Source: G11 sp947167445
GTDB taxonomy: Bacteria > Bacillota > Clostridia > Lachnospirales > Lachnospiraceae
DNA length: 64,000 bases
Direction: 5' to 3'
NCBI GenBank assembly: GCA_947167445.1
Contig: CAMVID010000014.1
Location: 19,132 to 83,131 of the forward strand
Position numbers and translations under genes: made by a program. Under the pieces are notes generated by a model that was given only the letters and a program-made list of their open reading frames with translations, was not told the origin of the DNA and ran no database searches. How positions within the stretch are numbered: the stretch's first letter is position 1; each line of letters begins with the position of its first letter. Of the stretch, positions 18,853-26,849 are shown piece after piece.

Positions 18853-18900
18853 AAACTCACCCCCTTATTTCTTCTTGGGTTTTATCTTTGTTCTATATCA

Positions 18901-18928
18901 ACTATAACACAGATTTTCTTGTTGTCAA
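18901..18928 (-). promoter_or_regulatory. Promoter of the clpB operon
   Basis: Minus-strand TTGACA (18923-18928), 16-bp spacer, TATAGT (18901-18906). This is a vegetative-type promoter; no CtsR or HrcA operator is visible within about 60 bp, so heat-shock control, if any, is not obvious. Confidence 0.8.
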
Positions 18929-18943
18929 TAGGTACAAATATGG

Positions 18944-19020
18944 CGGATGTGCAATTTGGGGACAGTCCCATTTTGCACATAAAATGTGCGAAATGGGACT
19001 GTCCCCAAACTGCACGTCCG
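18944..19020. repeat. Inverted pair of REP-like palindromes (37-bp arms)
   Basis: Arms 18944-18980 and 18984-19020 are inverted copies with three mismatches, all transitions that remain G-U pairable in RNA, and a 3-base loop (AAA). Each arm is itself an imperfect palindrome of the form GTGCA...GGGGACAGTCCC...TGCAC, the same unit as the single copy at 13369-13405. The element sits between the antiporter stop codon and the clpB promoter. Such head-to-head pairs resemble BIME/REP doublets that are mobilised by RAYT transposases; no such gene is in the window. Confidence 0.85.
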
Positions 19021-19037
19021 GCACTATACCGACCAAT

Positions 19038-20207
19038 TTATTTTTCCTTAAACAAAACCTTCAGCAATATAGGCGTTGCCACCGAGCTTATCAGTATCAA
19101 AAGAATTACCGGAGCAAAATATACGGATTCAATAAGGCCCACGGACAATCCCTTCTGGGCCACAATCAGGGCGACCTCTCCTCTTGTCATCATACCGACA
19201 CCGATTCTTAATCTGTCTTTTCCTCTGAATCCAAGAAGGGCAGAAACGCCGCCACATCCCACGATCTTTGCAATCAATGCAACGGCTACAAAGCAAAGTG
19301 AGAAAATAAGAATCTCCGGTGTGAGGCCGCTGATATCTGTTTTAAGTCCTACGGATGCGAAGAAAACGGGGCCGAATAACATATATGAGCTGATGTCGAT
19401 TTTTCTTGATACATAACCTGCATCCTGAATAGAGCAAAGGATTACGCCTGCAATATATGCGCCTGTGATATCTGCGATTCCAAAGTGCGCCTCAGCAATA
19501 TAAGCCATGGCAAAGCAGAACGCAAGGCTTACGATAGGTACCCTTTGAGTGTGAGGGTATCTGTTGTCGAACCATTTCATTATCTTGTATCCCACGAAGG
19601 CAACAACTGCGGAGAATACAATGAATAATCCTGTCTTGGCAAAAACGCCTCCGATATTTCCGGTGGAGGTTCCGGCACTTACAACGCAGGTAAGAACCAG
19701 GATACCGATAACGTCATCTATGATAGCCGCACTTACAATAGTGGTCCCCACGAAGGTGTTTATTTTGCCAAGTTCCTGCAAGGTTGCAACCGTAATGGAA
19801 ACGCTTGTGGCGGTCATAATTGTTCCTATAAATAATGCTTTATAGAAGTGCTCACTGCCAACAGCAGAGAATCCGTAAAAGCAGGAATAGAGTAATGTTC
19901 CACCAACAAGAGGAACGAACACACCGGCACAGGCAATGGCAAAGGCCTTCGCTCCCGCCTTCTTAAGATCCTGCAAGTTGGTTCCAAGACCCGTACCAAA
20001 CATCAGAAGAACAACACCAATTTCTGCTGTCTTTGAAATATAATCGGTAAGCTGAACCCAGTTTAAAACACAGGGTCCAATCAAAAGTCCTGCCAGAATC
20101 TCGCCCACAACCTGGGGCATCTTGCACTTTCTGGCAATGAGTCCGAAAAACTTTGCAAATATAACTATTAATGCTAAATCTCTGAATACGCTGTAAGCTG
20201 CTTCCAT
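19038..20207 (-). CDS. CPA2-family cation:proton antiporter (Kef/Nap type membrane domain)
   Basis: Integral membrane protein of 389 residues with about 12-13 hydrophobic segments, matching the Na_H_Exchanger domain of monovalent cation:proton antiporter-2 proteins. Characteristic stretches are KMPQVVGEILAGLLIGP and the core IIDDVIGILVL with the paired acidic residues that bind the ion. There is no C-terminal RCK/TrkA domain, so it is the short NapA-like form rather than KefB/C. Its gene stands alone between a terminator and the REP doublet. Na versus K selectivity cannot be told from sequence. Confidence 0.88.
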   Translation of the reverse strand: MEAAYSVFRDLALIVIFAKFFGLIARKCKMPQVVGEILAGLLIGPCVLNWVQLTDYISKTAEIGVVLLMFGTGLGTNLQDLKKAGAKAFAIACAGVFVPLVGGTLLYSCFYGFSAVGSEHFYKALFIGTIMTATSVSITVATLQELGKINTFVGTTIVSAAIIDDVIGILVLTCVVSAGTSTGNIGGVFAKTGLFIVFSAVVAFVGYKIMKWFDNRYPHTQRVPIVSLAFCFAMAYIAEAHFGIADITGAYIAGVILCSIQDAGYVSRKIDISSYMLFGPVFFASVGLKTDISGLTPEILIFSLCFVAVALIAKIVGCGGVSALLGFRGKDRLRIGVGMMTRGEVALIVAQKGLSVGLIESVYFAPVILLILISSVATPILLKVLFKEK

Positions 20208-20274
20208 TTAATAATCGCTTCCTTCTTCAATAAACTCTCTCTACGCCGAATACAGATTATAGCACCCTTTTCCC

Positions 20275-20305
20275 AAAAAAGAAAGTCCTGCAAAACAGGA
20301 CTTTC
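20275..20305 (-). terminator. Rho-independent terminator of the glycerol-3-phosphate oxidoreductase genes
   Basis: Perfect 10-bp stem (20281-20290 with 20296-20305, loop of five) followed on the minus strand by six T. It begins 7 bases after the DUF1667 stop and closes the glp region. Confidence 0.88.
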
Positions 20306-20311
20306 CCCTTA

Positions 20312-20671
20312 TTAGTCAACAGCCTTTGTAGCAACCACTTCAACACCGGTTCCCGCCACGTTTTCAATGATAACATCGCCTATGGCAACAGGTGCCTTTG
20401 CAACTGCCTTGTTAATATCCTTCATCACATCAAATATCTTTGATTTGGGAATATCGGACTTTGTTTTTACAGAGGTAAAATCTTTTGAACCTCCTTGGAC
20501 CCTTACTGTTGAAGTAACGATTCTTGTGGGGTTTGTAACCTCTTTCTCAGCGTAGATACGCCCTTTTTCACAGGTGTTTCCCGTTATGCTCTTTACTTCG
20601 CCATTCTCCAGTTCAACAGTTATCTGACAACCCAGAGGACAGCCGATACAGGTAAGTTCTCTTTTCTCCAT
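20312..20671 (-). CDS. DUF1667 cysteine-motif protein of the glycerol-3-phosphate dehydrogenase cluster
   Basis: About 119 residues with a CIGCPLGCQ motif at the N-terminus and a further Cys in GNTCEKGR, a pattern suited to binding an iron-sulfur cluster. DUF1667 proteins occur together with GlpA-like and FAD/NAD oxidoreductases in Clostridia, as here, and are thought to be the electron-transfer subunit of an anaerobic glycerol-3-phosphate oxidising complex; that role is inference. Two GTG codons (20683, 20677) lie upstream in frame; GTG 20677 has the better spacing to AAGGAG, while ATG 20671 gives the usual MEKRELTCIGC start. The gene overlaps or abuts the preceding FAD gene. Confidence 0.82.
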   Translation of the reverse strand: MEKRELTCIGCPLGCQITVELENGEVKSITGNTCEKGRIYAEKEVTNPTRIVTSTVRVQGGSKDFTSVKTKSDIPKSKIFDVMKDINKAVAKAPVAIGDVIIENVAGTGVEVVATKAVD

Positions 20672-20679
20672 AGCCACTA

Positions 20680-21942
20680 TCACTCCTTTTCAATCTTTAC
20701 GGTGATTGTCTCAAGATTAGGGTAAGCCGCAAGCTGATCCTTCTTCAAGATAACCTGTTCCATTTCACCGGGTGCCATTACATTTTTCTTTCTGTGCTGA
20801 ACTCTCTCATCATTAAGATATACGCTAATGAAGGAATCTTTAAATACAGCTCCGACTCTGAATCTGACCGTAAGAATATCTTCCATGTTCTCAACGCAGA
20901 TATGTCTGGGAACCGTATATCTCGCACCGTCAACCGCATTAATCTTTATATCTTTTCCGGCGTCCTTTAATTCACCCTTAACAAACTTGGCCGCATTTGC
21001 TCCCGCCTTGGTAGCCTCCTCAGAAACGTAGTCAACCAGGTCATGTACATGAAGCACATTTCCCGCTGCGAATACGCCGGGGATGCTGGTTTCAAGGCTT
21101 TCGTTAACCACAGGTCCGCTTGTTACGGGATCAATCTCAACACCGGCATTTCTTGAAAGCTCATTCTCCGGAATAAGGCCTACGGAAAGAAGCAGTGTAT
21201 CACACTCATAATCCTCTTCGGTTCCGGGGATGGGTTTGCCTTTGCCGTCAACCTCTGCAATGGTTATGCCTTCAAGTCTCTCCTTACCTCTTATATCCAC
21301 AACAGTGTGGCTTAACTTAAGAGGAATATCAAAGTCATTAAGGCACTGAACGATATTTCTCTTTAATCCGCCTGAATAAGGCATTAACTCAGCAACAACC
21401 TGTACCTTGGCGCCTTCCAGCGTAAGTCTTCTTGCCATAATAAGACCGATATCACCGGATCCAAGAATTACAACCTTTTTACCGGGCATATAGCCTTCCA
21501 TATTCACAAGTCGCTGTGCCGTACCTGCTGAGAAAATACCTGCCGGACGGTAGCCCGGTATATTAAGAGCTCCTCTTGATCTCTCACGGCATCCCATGCA
21601 AAGAACGATGGATTTGGCCTGAATCTCAAACATTCCGTCCTCACGATTCATGGCGGTTACAACCTTATCCTTTGAGATGTCCATAACCATTGTTCCAAGC
21701 TTATACTCGATACCAAGTTTTAGAACTTCGTCAATAAAACGTCCGGCATACTCGGGACCTGTAAGTTCTTCTTTAAAAGTATGAAGTCCAAATCCGTTAT
21801 GTATGCACTGGTTTAAAATACCACCAAGTTCCTTGTCTCTTTCGAGAATAAGAATATTGTCAATTCCATTCTTCTTGGCGGATGCTGCTGCTGCAAGACC
21901 GGCAGGGCCACCGCCTACAATTACTACATCTACTGTTCTCAT
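20680..21942 (-). CDS. NAD(P)/FAD-dependent oxidoreductase of the glycerol-3-phosphate cluster
   Basis: 420 residues with the pyridine nucleotide-disulfide oxidoreductase fold: FAD-binding IVGGGPAGLAAAASAKKNG at the N-terminus, a NAD-binding ILGSGDIGLIMARRL near residue 160, and the GVFAAGNV FAD motif near residue 290. No redox-active CxxC of thioredoxin reductase is seen; CMGCRE near residue 115 is a candidate. It lies between the GlpA-like and DUF1667 genes in a tight operon and probably passes electrons from glycerol-3-phosphate oxidation to NAD or a carrier. The exact acceptor is unknown. Confidence 0.87.
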   Translation of the reverse strand: MRTVDVVIVGGGPAGLAAAASAKKNGIDNILILERDKELGGILNQCIHNGFGLHTFKEELTGPEYAGRFIDEVLKLGIEYKLGTMVMDISKDKVVTAMNREDGMFEIQAKSIVLCMGCRERSRGALNIPGYRPAGIFSAGTAQRLVNMEGYMPGKKVVILGSGDIGLIMARRLTLEGAKVQVVAELMPYSGGLKRNIVQCLNDFDIPLKLSHTVVDIRGKERLEGITIAEVDGKGKPIPGTEEDYECDTLLLSVGLIPENELSRNAGVEIDPVTSGPVVNESLETSIPGVFAAGNVLHVHDLVDYVSEEATKAGANAAKFVKGELKDAGKDIKINAVDGARYTVPRHICVENMEDILTVRFRVGAVFKDSFISVYLNDERVQHRKKNVMAPGEMEQVILKKDQLAAYPNLETITVKIEKE

Positions 21943-21954
21943 AGTGGTTCCCTC

Positions 21955-23385
21955 CTATTCCTTAGTACGTCCTACAACAATCTTTGAGTTTCCGCCGGAC
22001 TTGGTAATTTCTTCCTGAGGAATTCCAAGCTCCCTCTCGATGATCTCCATGGTCCTGGGTGAGCAGAATCCCGCCTGGCATCTTCCCATGCCCGCTCTTG
22101 TTCTTCTCTTTACACCGTCAAGGCTTCTTGCAGGTATAATTCTGTGAAGCGCATCGATAATCTCACCTTCGGTAACACTCTCACATCGGCAGATAATATT
22201 TCCGTATGCGGGATTCTCCTTAATGAGTTTGTTTCTTTCTTCTATGGACAAATCAGCAGGATTAAGGATTCCTTTTCTCTTTGAAATCCAGTTCTCCTTC
22301 TTCTCAAGATTCATAAGGCCCTTAAGAATGTCTGCAACCATCTCACCTATGGCAGGTGATGATGAAAGGCCGGGAGACTCTATGCCTGCGCAGTCTATAA
22401 ACTGTTTTGCATCCTCCACTTCCTCAATAATAAATTCATGTCCCGCTTCATGGGCACGAAGTCCTGCAAAGCTTGTGATGACCTGTCTTATGGGAAGGGC
22501 TTTAACTGTAGCTCCTGCCTTGCTGATTAAATCATCAAGTCCTTCTCTTGTGGTTGCGGTGGATTCTTTGTCATCAATATCAATGGCCGTAGGACCCACA
22601 ATAAGGTTTCCGTGAATTGTGGGAGAAACCAGAACACCTTTGCCCATCTTTGAAGGCTGAGGGAATATGGTCCTTGAAACATAATTACCCACTGTCTTAT
22701 CAAGGAGGCAATAATCTCCCCTTCTTGCAACGATTGTAAGCTTCTTTGCACTTACCATATTGTGAATCTTGTCAGCATAAACTCCGGCGGCATTTACTAC
22801 ATATTTAGTCTCTATATCGCCCTTGTTGGTCTTAAGAACGTAGTATCCGTCCTTCTTCTCAATGTCTGTAACTTCCGTATCAAACTGGAATCTGACACCG
22901 TTTTCTGCTGCGTTCTCCGCCAAAGCGATAGTCAGGTTAAAGGGACACACAATACCGCTGGTAGGAGCATATAAAGCACCTTCCACATTATCACTAAGGT
23001 TAGGCTCCATCTTAAGAACCTCTTCCTTTGATAAAATCTTCAGTTCCTTCACTCCATTCGCAATGCCACGGTCATATAAATCTTTAAGTCCCGGAAGGTC
23101 TTCCTTGTGCATGCAAACAACCAAAGCTCCGTTCCTCCTGAAGGGAATGTCCAGATCTTTAGCCAGTTCATCCATCATCTCGTTTCCCCTGACGTTTAGT
23201 TTTGCCATGAGGGAACCCTTTGCAGCATCAAAGCCTGCGTGGATAATTGCACTGTTTGCCTTTGATGTTCCGCAGCACACGTCCTCACACTTATCAATTA
23301 CCAGAACATCTGCTTTGTACCTTGACAGTTCTCTGGCCACCGCACAGCCAGATACACCGGCACCGATTACAACGATGTCTTTCAT
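21955..23385 (-). CDS. GlpA-like glycerol-3-phosphate dehydrogenase with BFD-type [2Fe-2S] domain
   Basis: 476 residues. The N-terminal DAO-type FAD domain starts IGAGVSGCAVARELSRY and spans to about residue 360; the C-terminal part has a BFD-like [2Fe-2S] domain with Cys in ICRCES and RCQAGFC. This is the layout of GlpA of the anaerobic dehydrogenase and its short clostridial relatives. It is the first gene of a three-gene unit with its own leader, next to glpF, glpK and glpP, so oxidation of glycerol-3-phosphate to dihydroxyacetone phosphate is the most likely reaction. A 2-hydroxyglutarate-type oxidase is the alternative, made unlikely by context. Confidence 0.88.
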   Translation of the reverse strand: MKDIVVIGAGVSGCAVARELSRYKADVLVIDKCEDVCCGTSKANSAIIHAGFDAAKGSLMAKLNVRGNEMMDELAKDLDIPFRRNGALVVCMHKEDLPGLKDLYDRGIANGVKELKILSKEEVLKMEPNLSDNVEGALYAPTSGIVCPFNLTIALAENAAENGVRFQFDTEVTDIEKKDGYYVLKTNKGDIETKYVVNAAGVYADKIHNMVSAKKLTIVARRGDYCLLDKTVGNYVSRTIFPQPSKMGKGVLVSPTIHGNLIVGPTAIDIDDKESTATTREGLDDLISKAGATVKALPIRQVITSFAGLRAHEAGHEFIIEEVEDAKQFIDCAGIESPGLSSSPAIGEMVADILKGLMNLEKKENWISKRKGILNPADLSIEERNKLIKENPAYGNIICRCESVTEGEIIDALHRIIPARSLDGVKRRTRAGMGRCQAGFCSPRTMEIIERELGIPQEEITKSGGNSKIVVGRTKE

Positions 23386-23425
23386 TCTATCGCTCTCCTT
23401 TTCTTTTCTATAAAACGATTCTTTG

Positions 23426-23488
23426 CCCTTTCTTTAAAAGAAAGGGTCAGACAATAAGCCGGCATTCTCTGCCTGCTAATTGCCTGAC
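23426..23488 (-). promoter_or_regulatory. Structured leader of the GlpA-like operon with GAGAA-loop hairpin (candidate GlpP target)
   Basis: On the minus-strand RNA, a 14-bp imperfect stem (23475-23488 with 23446-23459) encloses a small hairpin GGCA-GAGAA-UGCC (23461-23473) and is followed by CCUUUCUUUU, so it can act as a terminator. A perfect 21-base palindrome (23426-23446) follows and shares one base with it. The same GAGAA-capped arrangement is found in the glpP leader. A TATAAT-like -10 (23527-23532) just after glpF would start this RNA; its -35 is poor. Confidence 0.6.
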
Positions 23489-23539
23489 TCATCTCTCGCG
23501 CAATAACTATTTAATTAGTTAATCACATTATATCACAAA

Positions 23540-24238
23540 TTACATATGGAAGAAAGGAACAACCTTCCAAAGTAAACCTGCGCAAAGTGCACCAAGCAAA
23601 GGACCAACTACAGGAATCCATGAATAACCCCAGTTGTTGTCGCCCTTACGCCATACAGCGTGAGCAATACGAGGGGAAAGGTCTCTTGCAGGGTTCATTG
23701 CGTATCCTGTCAAACCACCGAATGACATACCGCAGGCCATGATGATTCCGAATACTGCGAAGTTGGGAAGTGCATATGCGCCGGGGATTGCAAGAATTGC
23801 AAATACCAGAACAAATGTAGCAACAGCTTCCTGGAATACGTTTCTGGGAGCGTTGGGGATTGAAGGAGCTGTACAGTAGCAACCAAGAGTTGAACCGCCC
23901 TCTTTCTCTGTTGCATCAAGGTGATCCTTGTAAGCAATTGAAAGAATGGAAGCGCCTACGAAGCCGCCTAACATCTGAGCAACAATATATCCCGGAACCT
24001 GAGCCCAGGCAAAGTTTCCTACTACTGCAAGAGCAATTGTAAGAACAGGGTTAAAGCTTGCTCCTGAATATCCAAACATGAATGCAGGAACCATAACTGC
24101 GAGGCCCCATCCGATTGTGATATAAACAGAATTGCTTCCCTTAAATCCGGACTTGTTTAATGTTGCACTCATACATACGCCATCGCCCAAAAGAACGAGC
24201 ATAGCTGTTCCTATAAACTCACATAAATAAGCTTGCAT
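23540..24238 (-). CDS. glpF: Glycerol facilitator (aquaglyceroporin, MIP family)
   Basis: 232-residue membrane channel with six hydrophobic segments and two half-helix pore motifs: the second is a canonical NPARD in GYAMNPARDLSPR; the first is NPV in ASFNPVLTIA instead of NPA, a common variation. The Asp after NPAR is the mark of glycerol-conducting members. It follows glpK by 36 bp, in the order glpP-glpK-glpF, so it brings in glycerol for phosphorylation. The run of Gly-rich loops is intact; no truncation. Confidence 0.95.
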   Translation of the reverse strand: MQAYLCEFIGTAMLVLLGDGVCMSATLNKSGFKGSNSVYITIGWGLAVMVPAFMFGYSGASFNPVLTIALAVVGNFAWAQVPGYIVAQMLGGFVGASILSIAYKDHLDATEKEGGSTLGCYCTAPSIPNAPRNVFQEAVATFVLVFAILAIPGAYALPNFAVFGIIMACGMSFGGLTGYAMNPARDLSPRIAHAVWRKGDNNWGYSWIPVVGPLLGALCAGLLWKVVPFFHM

Positions 24239-24274
24239 AAATTAATACCCCCTAATTATTAATATGTAGTCGTC

Positions 24275-25771
24275 TTATTCTTCTTTTGCCCAGCCAAATG
24301 AACACTTAACTGCTTTCTTCCATCCCTTAATATGCTCTTCTCTGTCAGCAGCACTCATTTCAGGTTTGAAGATTCTGTCAAATGCCCAGTTCTTCTTAAC
24401 ATCATCCTTGCTTGACCAGTAACCGACTGCCAAACCTGCAAGGTATGCAGCACCCATAGCTGTTGTCTCAACGCAAACGGGACGGTTAACAGGTGCACCG
24501 ATAATGTCTGCCTGGAACTGCATTAAGAAGTTGTTGGCACATGCGCCACCGTCAACCTTCAAAGCAGAAAGGTTAATTCCGGAGTCAGCCTGCATAGCTG
24601 CGGTAACGTCAGCTACCTGATATGCCAAGGACTCAAGGGTTGCACGGATAATGTGATTCTTGTTAACACCACGGGTTAAGCCTACAATACATCCTCTTGC
24701 ATACTGATCCCAGTAAGGTGCACCAAGTCCTGTGAAAGCAGGTACAACATAACATCCGTTAGTATCTTTAACCTTACCTGCAAAGTACTCAGAATCAGGT
24801 GATGTCTCGATTACCTTTAACTCATCACGTAACCACTGAATAGCTGCGCCTGCTACGAATACTGAACCTTCCAATGCGTACTCAACTTTTCCGTCAAGTC
24901 CCCATGCGATTGTGGTAACAAGTCCATTCTTGGAGTAAACAGGCTTCTCACCTGTGTTCATAAGCAAGAAGCAACCTGTACCATAGGTGTTCTTAGCTTC
25001 ACCTGCTGTGTAACAGGTCTGTCCGAACAAAGCAGCCTGCTGGTCACCTGCAGCACCTGCGATCTTAATGGGTGCTCCGAATAACTCAGGATCTGTCTCG
25101 CCGTAAACACAGCTTGAAGGTTTGGGTGTAGGAAGCATGCTCTCAGGAATGTTAAGCTCCTGAAGAATTTCCTTATCCCATGTAAGCTCTTTGATATTGA
25201 AGAGCATTGTTCTGGAAGCGTTTGAGTAATCAATTACATGAACTTTACCCTTTGTAAGTTTCCAGATAAGCCAGGAATCAACGGTACCGAATAACAACTT
25301 GCCGGCTTCAGCTTTCGCTCTGGCCCCCTCAACGTTATCAAGTAACCATTTTACCTTTGTTCCTGAGAAGTAAGCATCGATAACGAGACCTGTTTTCTCA
25401 CGGAATTTGTCTGTCAGACCCTTATCCTTTAAGGAATCACAATACTCTGAGGTACGTCTGCACTGCCATACAATTGCATGATGGATAGGCTCTCCTGTTT
25501 CCTTATCCCAAACAATTGTGGTCTCACGCTGATTGGTGATACCAATGGCAGCAATGTCAGCAGCTATAGCCCCAACTTTCTTCATGGCGTCTACACAAAC
25601 CCCATACTGTGTAGCCCAGATTTCATTTGCATCATGCTCAACCCACCCCGGCTTAGGGAAATACTGAGTAAACTCTTTCTGAGCTACAGAGCACATTTCA
25701 CCCTTTTCATTGAACAGGATACATCTGTTGCTTGTTGTGCCGGCATCAATAGCCATTACATACTTTGCCAT
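24275..25771 (-). CDS. glpK: Glycerol kinase
   Basis: FGGY-family kinase converting glycerol to glycerol-3-phosphate with ATP. 498 residues, standard length. Seen: the N-terminal phosphate loop AIDAGTTSNRCILF, substrate-binding WVEHD, ITNQRETT, the adenosine region DGGACANNFLMQFQADI, and HxxR-like phosphorylation motifs are not obvious. The start has a GGAGGAAT site. A 6-bp hairpin (25799-25813) lies in the gap after glpP. In Firmicutes GlpK is usually activated by HPr phosphorylation; whether that applies here cannot be seen. Confidence 0.97.
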   Translation of the reverse strand: MAKYVMAIDAGTTSNRCILFNEKGEMCSVAQKEFTQYFPKPGWVEHDANEIWATQYGVCVDAMKKVGAIAADIAAIGITNQRETTIVWDKETGEPIHHAIVWQCRRTSEYCDSLKDKGLTDKFREKTGLVIDAYFSGTKVKWLLDNVEGARAKAEAGKLLFGTVDSWLIWKLTKGKVHVIDYSNASRTMLFNIKELTWDKEILQELNIPESMLPTPKPSSCVYGETDPELFGAPIKIAGAAGDQQAALFGQTCYTAGEAKNTYGTGCFLLMNTGEKPVYSKNGLVTTIAWGLDGKVEYALEGSVFVAGAAIQWLRDELKVIETSPDSEYFAGKVKDTNGCYVVPAFTGLGAPYWDQYARGCIVGLTRGVNKNHIIRATLESLAYQVADVTAAMQADSGINLSALKVDGGACANNFLMQFQADIIGAPVNRPVCVETTAMGAAYLAGLAVGYWSSKDDVKKNWAFDRIFKPEMSAADREEHIKGWKKAVKCSFGWAKEE

Positions 25772-25817
25772 TTACTATTCCTCCTTCTCTATTATTCAAA
25801 GCCACCATGGCTTAGAA

Positions 25818-26393
25818 TCACATAAACCAAACATCGGGGCTGGTCGCCGAAATGGCGACCGCACCGTTTTTCAGCGCCGTCATAACATCTTTCTTATCTG
25901 CGATAAGCCCCCCCGCTATGACCGGCACTTTACTGATTTTGTTGACCTTCTTTATAATGTTTGGCATTATCCCCGGCAGGATTTCAATAACATCGGGCTG
26001 AATCTGATCTACCTGCTTTTCAATGTTGGATAAAGCCATTGAGTCAACAACAAAATATCTCAGTACTGTATATAATCCAATTTGCTTGGCGTATTTAATC
26101 AAATTTATCTTTGTGGTAATAATACCGTCGGCATGAGTAAAGTTCTTAATGTAATCAAGAACTATTTCTTTACCTGTAAAGCCGCTGACCAGGTCCATAT
26201 GAACCATGGCAATTTTCCCGGCATCCTTAACCTTCTTAACAATCTCCTGGAGAGAACACACGTCGCCGAAAAGAATAAAGATAACCTGAATATCCGAGTC
26301 AAGACAGCTATCAAGCCCTTCCATATCCTTAACGGCGGCGATAATCGGCGTATCCGCCAATATCTCTCTGAAAGGTGTCCTCTTTTGCATCAT
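25818..26393 (-). CDS. glpP: Glycerol uptake operon antiterminator GlpP
   Basis: 191-residue member of the GlpP family, an RNA-binding antiterminator with a TIM-barrel-like fold that in Bacillus subtilis responds to glycerol-3-phosphate and acts on the glpD and glpFK leaders. Recognisable segments: TPFREILADTPIIAAVKDME, HMDLVSGFTGKE, DGIITTK and PVIAGGLIADKKDV. It leads the glpP-glpK-glpF operon and sits behind a leader with a strong terminator-like hairpin, which suggests autoregulation. GGAGG lies six bases before the first of two adjacent ATG codons. Confidence 0.93.
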   Translation of the reverse strand: MMQKRTPFREILADTPIIAAVKDMEGLDSCLDSDIQVIFILFGDVCSLQEIVKKVKDAGKIAMVHMDLVSGFTGKEIVLDYIKNFTHADGIITTKINLIKYAKQIGLYTVLRYFVVDSMALSNIEKQVDQIQPDVIEILPGIMPNIIKKVNKISKVPVIAGGLIADKKDVMTALKNGAVAISATSPDVWFM

Positions 26394-26433
26394 AAAAGCC
26401 CTCCCTTAGGGTAAGTTTTGTGGTTTTTGGGGC

Positions 26434-26484
26434 AAAAAAAAAGCATTCTAACAGTGCGCATTTCTCATGCGGTGTAGCCATGCT
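26434..26484 (-). promoter_or_regulatory. Terminator-like leader hairpin of glpP with GAGAA loop (candidate GlpP target)
   Basis: On the minus-strand RNA: outer stem AGCAU/AUGCU (26480-26484 with 26442-26446), a middle imperfect stem, and an apical stem CGCAU-GAGAA-AUGCG (26457-26471), followed by nine U (26434-26442). This is an intrinsic terminator placed about 45 bases before the glpP start, a classical attenuator position. The apical GAGAA loop is identical to the one in the GlpA-operon leader. Confidence 0.7.
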
Positions 26485-26530
26485 CTCTTCTCCTAGGCGT
26501 TTTATGAAGCTTCATTTTTAACACAAGTAG

Positions 26531-26559
26531 ATATTAGCATACGTTTGTGCGTTTTGCAA
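26531..26559 (-). promoter_or_regulatory. Promoter of the glpP-glpK-glpF operon
   Basis: Minus-strand TTGCAA (26554-26559), 17-bp spacer, TAATAT (26531-26536). Transcription would start near 26524 and read through the GAGAA-loop attenuator into glpP. Confidence 0.65.
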
Positions 26560-26697
26560 CACATTTTGCCTAAAATTAAGAAGTTTTTATTCAAATTTAC
26601 AACAAACCCCATAATAGCGCTTACCTTTATTGCTTTAACGAGATAAAATCTGTACAATATGCAGGTATGATTTTGGATATATTGTATAAAATCACAT

Positions 26698-26789
26698 ATG
26701 AACAAAGGGACGAACAATAAGTTCGTCCCTTTGCCAAGCAAACAAATCATTATATTGAAAAGGAATATCTCGTAGGTCTTTCGCCTACT
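26698..26789 (-). ncRNA. Candidate small RNA under DtxR-type control
   Basis: A consensus promoter (26795-26823) would start a leftward transcript near 26788. It first forms a hairpin GUAGG-loop-CCUAC (about 26765-26785, extended by GGGA/UUCC), then a 29-nt AU-rich single-stranded linker, then a perfect 12-bp hairpin (26704-26715 with 26721-26732). The U tract after it is short (UUUGUU), so termination strength is uncertain and the RNA might instead be a long glpP leader. An 82-codon ORF crosses the region but has no ribosome binding site and runs through the hairpin and the glpP promoter, so I do not call it a gene. Confidence 0.4.
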
Positions 26790-26794
26790 CCCTT

Positions 26795-26823
26795 AGTATA
26801 GTTAGCCGCGGCTAACTTGTCAA
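26795..26823 (-). promoter_or_regulatory. Strong leftward promoter with an operator in its spacer
   Basis: Minus-strand TTGACA (26818-26823), exactly 17 bp, TATACT (26795-26800). The whole spacer is occupied by the palindrome described separately, so a bound repressor would block RNA polymerase. Confidence 0.8.
26800..26817. promoter_or_regulatory. Palindromic operator, probable DtxR-family site
   Basis: Perfect 18-bp palindrome AGTTAGCCGCGGCTAACT. It lies 73 bp upstream of a DtxR-family gene. Its TTAGCC/GGCTAA half-sites are similar to the TTAGG-type half-sites of DtxR/IdeR boxes. Binding by the neighbouring regulator is inferred from position and symmetry. Confidence 0.6.
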
Positions 26824-26849
26824 TACCTTTTTTAATATTTTTTTTATGT

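Noticed and set aside
18840..18943. CIRCE or CtsR operator upstream of clpB
   Set aside because: Neither the TTAGCACTC/GAGTGCTAA repeat nor a GGTCAAA direct repeat is present.
18193..19416. 407-codon plus-strand ORF
   Set aside because: Lies antisense to the start of clpB and the end of the antiporter and runs through the REP pair; both minus-strand genes are firmly identified, so this is a shadow frame.
23426..23446. Perfect 21-base palindrome as a stand-alone terminator
   Set aside because: It is not followed by a T tract on either strand; it is more likely part of the leader structure.
26502..26750. 82-codon ORF on the minus strand in the glpP/DtxR intergenic region
   Set aside because: No ribosome binding site, passes through a perfect hairpin and the glpP promoter, and the translated sequence has no recognisable features.
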